From an uncultured Acidimicrobiaceae bacterium (GTDB lineage: Bacteria; Actinomycetota; Acidimicrobiia; Acidimicrobiales; UBA8592), in assembly GCA_913031515.1 (NCBI GenBank), contig CAJWET010000080.1, positions 1-7,221 of the forward strand: 7,221 nucleotides of DNA. The letters are read 5' to 3'. Each line of letters starts with the position of its first letter. The stretch's first letter is position 1. The position numbers and the translations under genes were made by a program. Under the pieces are notes generated by a model. The model saw nothing but the letters and a program-made list of their open reading frames with translations, was not told the origin of the DNA and searched no databases. Of the stretch, positions 6,083 to 7,221 are shown one piece after another.

Positions 6083-6484
6083 GGTTTTTCATCTATAGAC
6101 GACATAAAAGACAGTGCACCAGAAGCTTTAACAAAAATTGAAGGAATAGAACCTGAAACAGCAAAAGCTCTAATTGAAAGAGCAAAAGAATTTTATCAAA
6201 AAGATCAGGAAGAAATTTCAAATAGAATTAAAGATTTAGGATTAGAGAATGAACTAATAAATCATGAAGGATTAACACCAGGTATGTTAGTTACACTTGG
6301 TGAACAAAAAATTTTAAAATTATCAGATTTTGCAGATCTTGCTTCTGATGAACTTACTGGTAGTTATGATATTGTAAAAGGTGAAAAAGTTAAAATTAAA
6401 GGTTATTTGGAAGATTTTGCTTTATCTAAAAATGAGGCAGATGAATTAATTATGTCAGCAAGAAATAAAATTTATAAAGATTGA
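6065..6484 (+). CDS. nusA: Transcription factor NusA, C-terminal acidic repeats only (5' part missing)
   Basis: From Q239 of the open frame (base 6065) to the TGA at 6482-6484 the product matches the C-terminal tail of proteobacterial NusA, the transcription elongation/termination/antitermination factor bound to RNA polymerase. QLLVAEGFSSIDDIKDSAPEALTKIEGIEPETAKALIERAKEFY (239-282) is the first helix-hairpin-helix acidic repeat. GLENELINHEGLTPGMLVTLGEQKILKLSDFADLASDELTG (297-337) and the YLEDFALSKNEADELIMSARNKIY end (352-375) form the second. The N-terminal, S1 and KH domains are absent, which cannot represent a working essential nusA. Codon use and base composition are AT-rich, unlike the genes to the left. 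infB follows 10 bases later, the normal nusA-infB order. The most likely source is a Pelagibacterales-like genome. Confidence 0.88.
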   Translation, partial: QLLVAEGFSSIDDIKDSAPEALTKIEGIEPETAKALIERAKEFYQKDQEEISNRIKDLGLENELINHEGLTPGMLVTLGEQKILKLSDFADLASDELTGSYDIVKGEKVKIKGYLEDFALSKNEADELIMSARNKIYKD

Positions 6485-6494
6485 GTGATGAAAT

Positions 6495-7221
6495 ATGGAA
6501 AACAAAAAAACAAAATTAACACTTTCAGGAATAGCGAAGAAGTCTATAGAAAATATTGAGTTAGCTAAAACTCAAAGTAAAAATTCGGTTGTCATAGAAA
6601 AAAAACCAAATAGATTTTCTAATAAAGGATCATTTAACAGATCCACAGGACTTAGATCACAACAGAAGCCAGGTTTTAGAAATAATAATACTTCTACACC
6701 AAGACCCTCAATTTTTTCAAAACCTGCGTCTCCAATTACTAATGATTTTGAAAAGCGTAAACTTGCTGAACAACGAGCAACAAGAAGACTTAAAGGTGAA
6801 GTTACTCCAAGGGACTTAAAAGGAAAAATTGGATCAAAGAAAAGAGAACTTAAATTAACTGTGTCAAGAGCTCTAAGTGATGAAATAGAAACTAGAGCTA
6901 GAAGTTTAGCTTCTCTTAAAAGATCTAAGCAAAAAGAGAATAGAGATCTTAAAAAAGGAGAAACTCAAGAAAATTTTAAACCTATAAAAAGAGATATAAA
7001 TATTCCTGAGTCAATAATTGTTAGAGACCTAGCAAATAGAATGGCAGAACAATCTAGCAGTTTAATTAAACATTTACTTGGCATGGGTGTTACAGTAACA
7101 ATTAACCAGAGCCTTGCAGCTGATACAGCTGAATATTTAGTTAAAGAGTTTGGTCATAATCCAATAAGAGAAACTAAAGCAGAAGAAATTATTAAAAAAA
7201 TCAAAGAGTCTAGATCTGAAA
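6495..7221 (+). CDS. infB: Translation initiation factor IF-2, N-terminal part; 3' end outside the window
   Basis: The frame opens at ATG 6495 and stays open to the window end (242 codons). IF-2 is the GTPase that brings initiator tRNA to the small ribosomal subunit. The start MENKKTKLTLSGIAKKSIE (1-19) resembles the alphaproteobacterial IF-2 opening. A basic, low-complexity linker (about 36-165, rich in K, R, N and S) includes the alphaproteobacterial-like VSRALSDEIETRARSLASLKR (123-143). Residues about 166-220 (INIPESIIVRDLANRMAEQ ... VTINQSLAADTAEYLVKEFGH) form the IF2_N domain. The GTPase domain lies beyond the window. It begins 10 bases after the nusA stop with no ylxR-type gene between, suggesting co-transcription. 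The ATG at 6488 is in another frame and soon stops. High A+T and lysine-rich coding point to a Pelagibacterales-like host, different from the host of the genes left of 6079. Confidence 0.93.
   Translation, partial: MENKKTKLTLSGIAKKSIENIELAKTQSKNSVVIEKKPNRFSNKGSFNRSTGLRSQQKPGFRNNNTSTPRPSIFSKPASPITNDFEKRKLAEQRATRRLKGEVTPRDLKGKIGSKKRELKLTVSRALSDEIETRARSLASLKRSKQKENRDLKKGETQENFKPIKRDINIPESIIVRDLANRMAEQSSSLIKHLLGMGVTVTINQSLAADTAEYLVKEFGHNPIRETKAEEIIKKIKESRSE

Noticed and set aside
6040..6110. Mobile element or site-specific integration at the composition switch
   Set aside because: No terminal inverted repeats, target duplication, tRNA or integrase is visible, and the join sits exactly in a short peptide word common to both parent proteins.
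5351..6484. A novel natural fusion of cytochrome P450 with a NusA acidic-repeat domain
   Set aside because: The P450 lacks the I-helix acid/Thr site, ExxR and the haem Cys; NusA lacks all its RNA-polymerase- and RNA-binding domains; composition changes abruptly; and infB follows in its usual place. A chimera explains all of this more simply.

Overview
The window joins two pieces of DNA that look unrelated. Bases 1 to about 6079 are roughly balanced in composition (30 of 60 bases are G or C at 5581-5640). They carry accessory metabolic genes of a kind common in F420-using bacteria. From about 6080 to the end the DNA is strongly AT-rich (14 of 60 G or C at 6181-6240) and holds the conserved nusA-infB housekeeping pair of an AT-rich alphaproteobacterium, most like the Pelagibacterales (SAR11). 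The switch falls inside one open frame, at a stretch coding Q-L-L-V-A that suits both a cytochrome P450 I helix and the start of a NusA acidic repeat. The simplest reading is a marine metagenome assembly chimera, not a real gene fusion.

The left piece has a divergent layout. Leftward from 2216 runs an operon of a SnoaL/NTF2-like protein, an F420-dependent luciferase-like oxidoreductase (4-base overlap with the gene before it) and a phosphotransferase-family kinase cut by the window edge. Rightward from 2354 run a second luciferase-like oxidoreductase of the Rv3520c type, a thiolase-like protein of the TLP1 type that lacks the usual nucleophilic cysteine, a small PPOX-fold split-barrel protein, and the first two thirds of a cytochrome P450. 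The 137-base gap between the two arms holds the ribosome binding sites for both arms and a plausible promoter.

Taken together, the left genes suggest oxidative breakdown or modification of a lipid-like, isoprenoid or steroid-like substrate. F420 oxidoreductases, a P450, a CoA-type thiolase-like protein and a small-molecule kinase would act in sequence. Similar parts lie together near cyp142 in mycobacteria. This is inference from families; no substrate can be read from the sequence. The host is probably a marine actinobacterium of moderate GC (Acidimicrobiia-like), with SAR202-type Chloroflexota as the main alternative.

I saw no tRNA, rRNA, CRISPR array, insertion sequence or convincing rho-independent terminator. 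No stretch above 300 bases lacks a gene.
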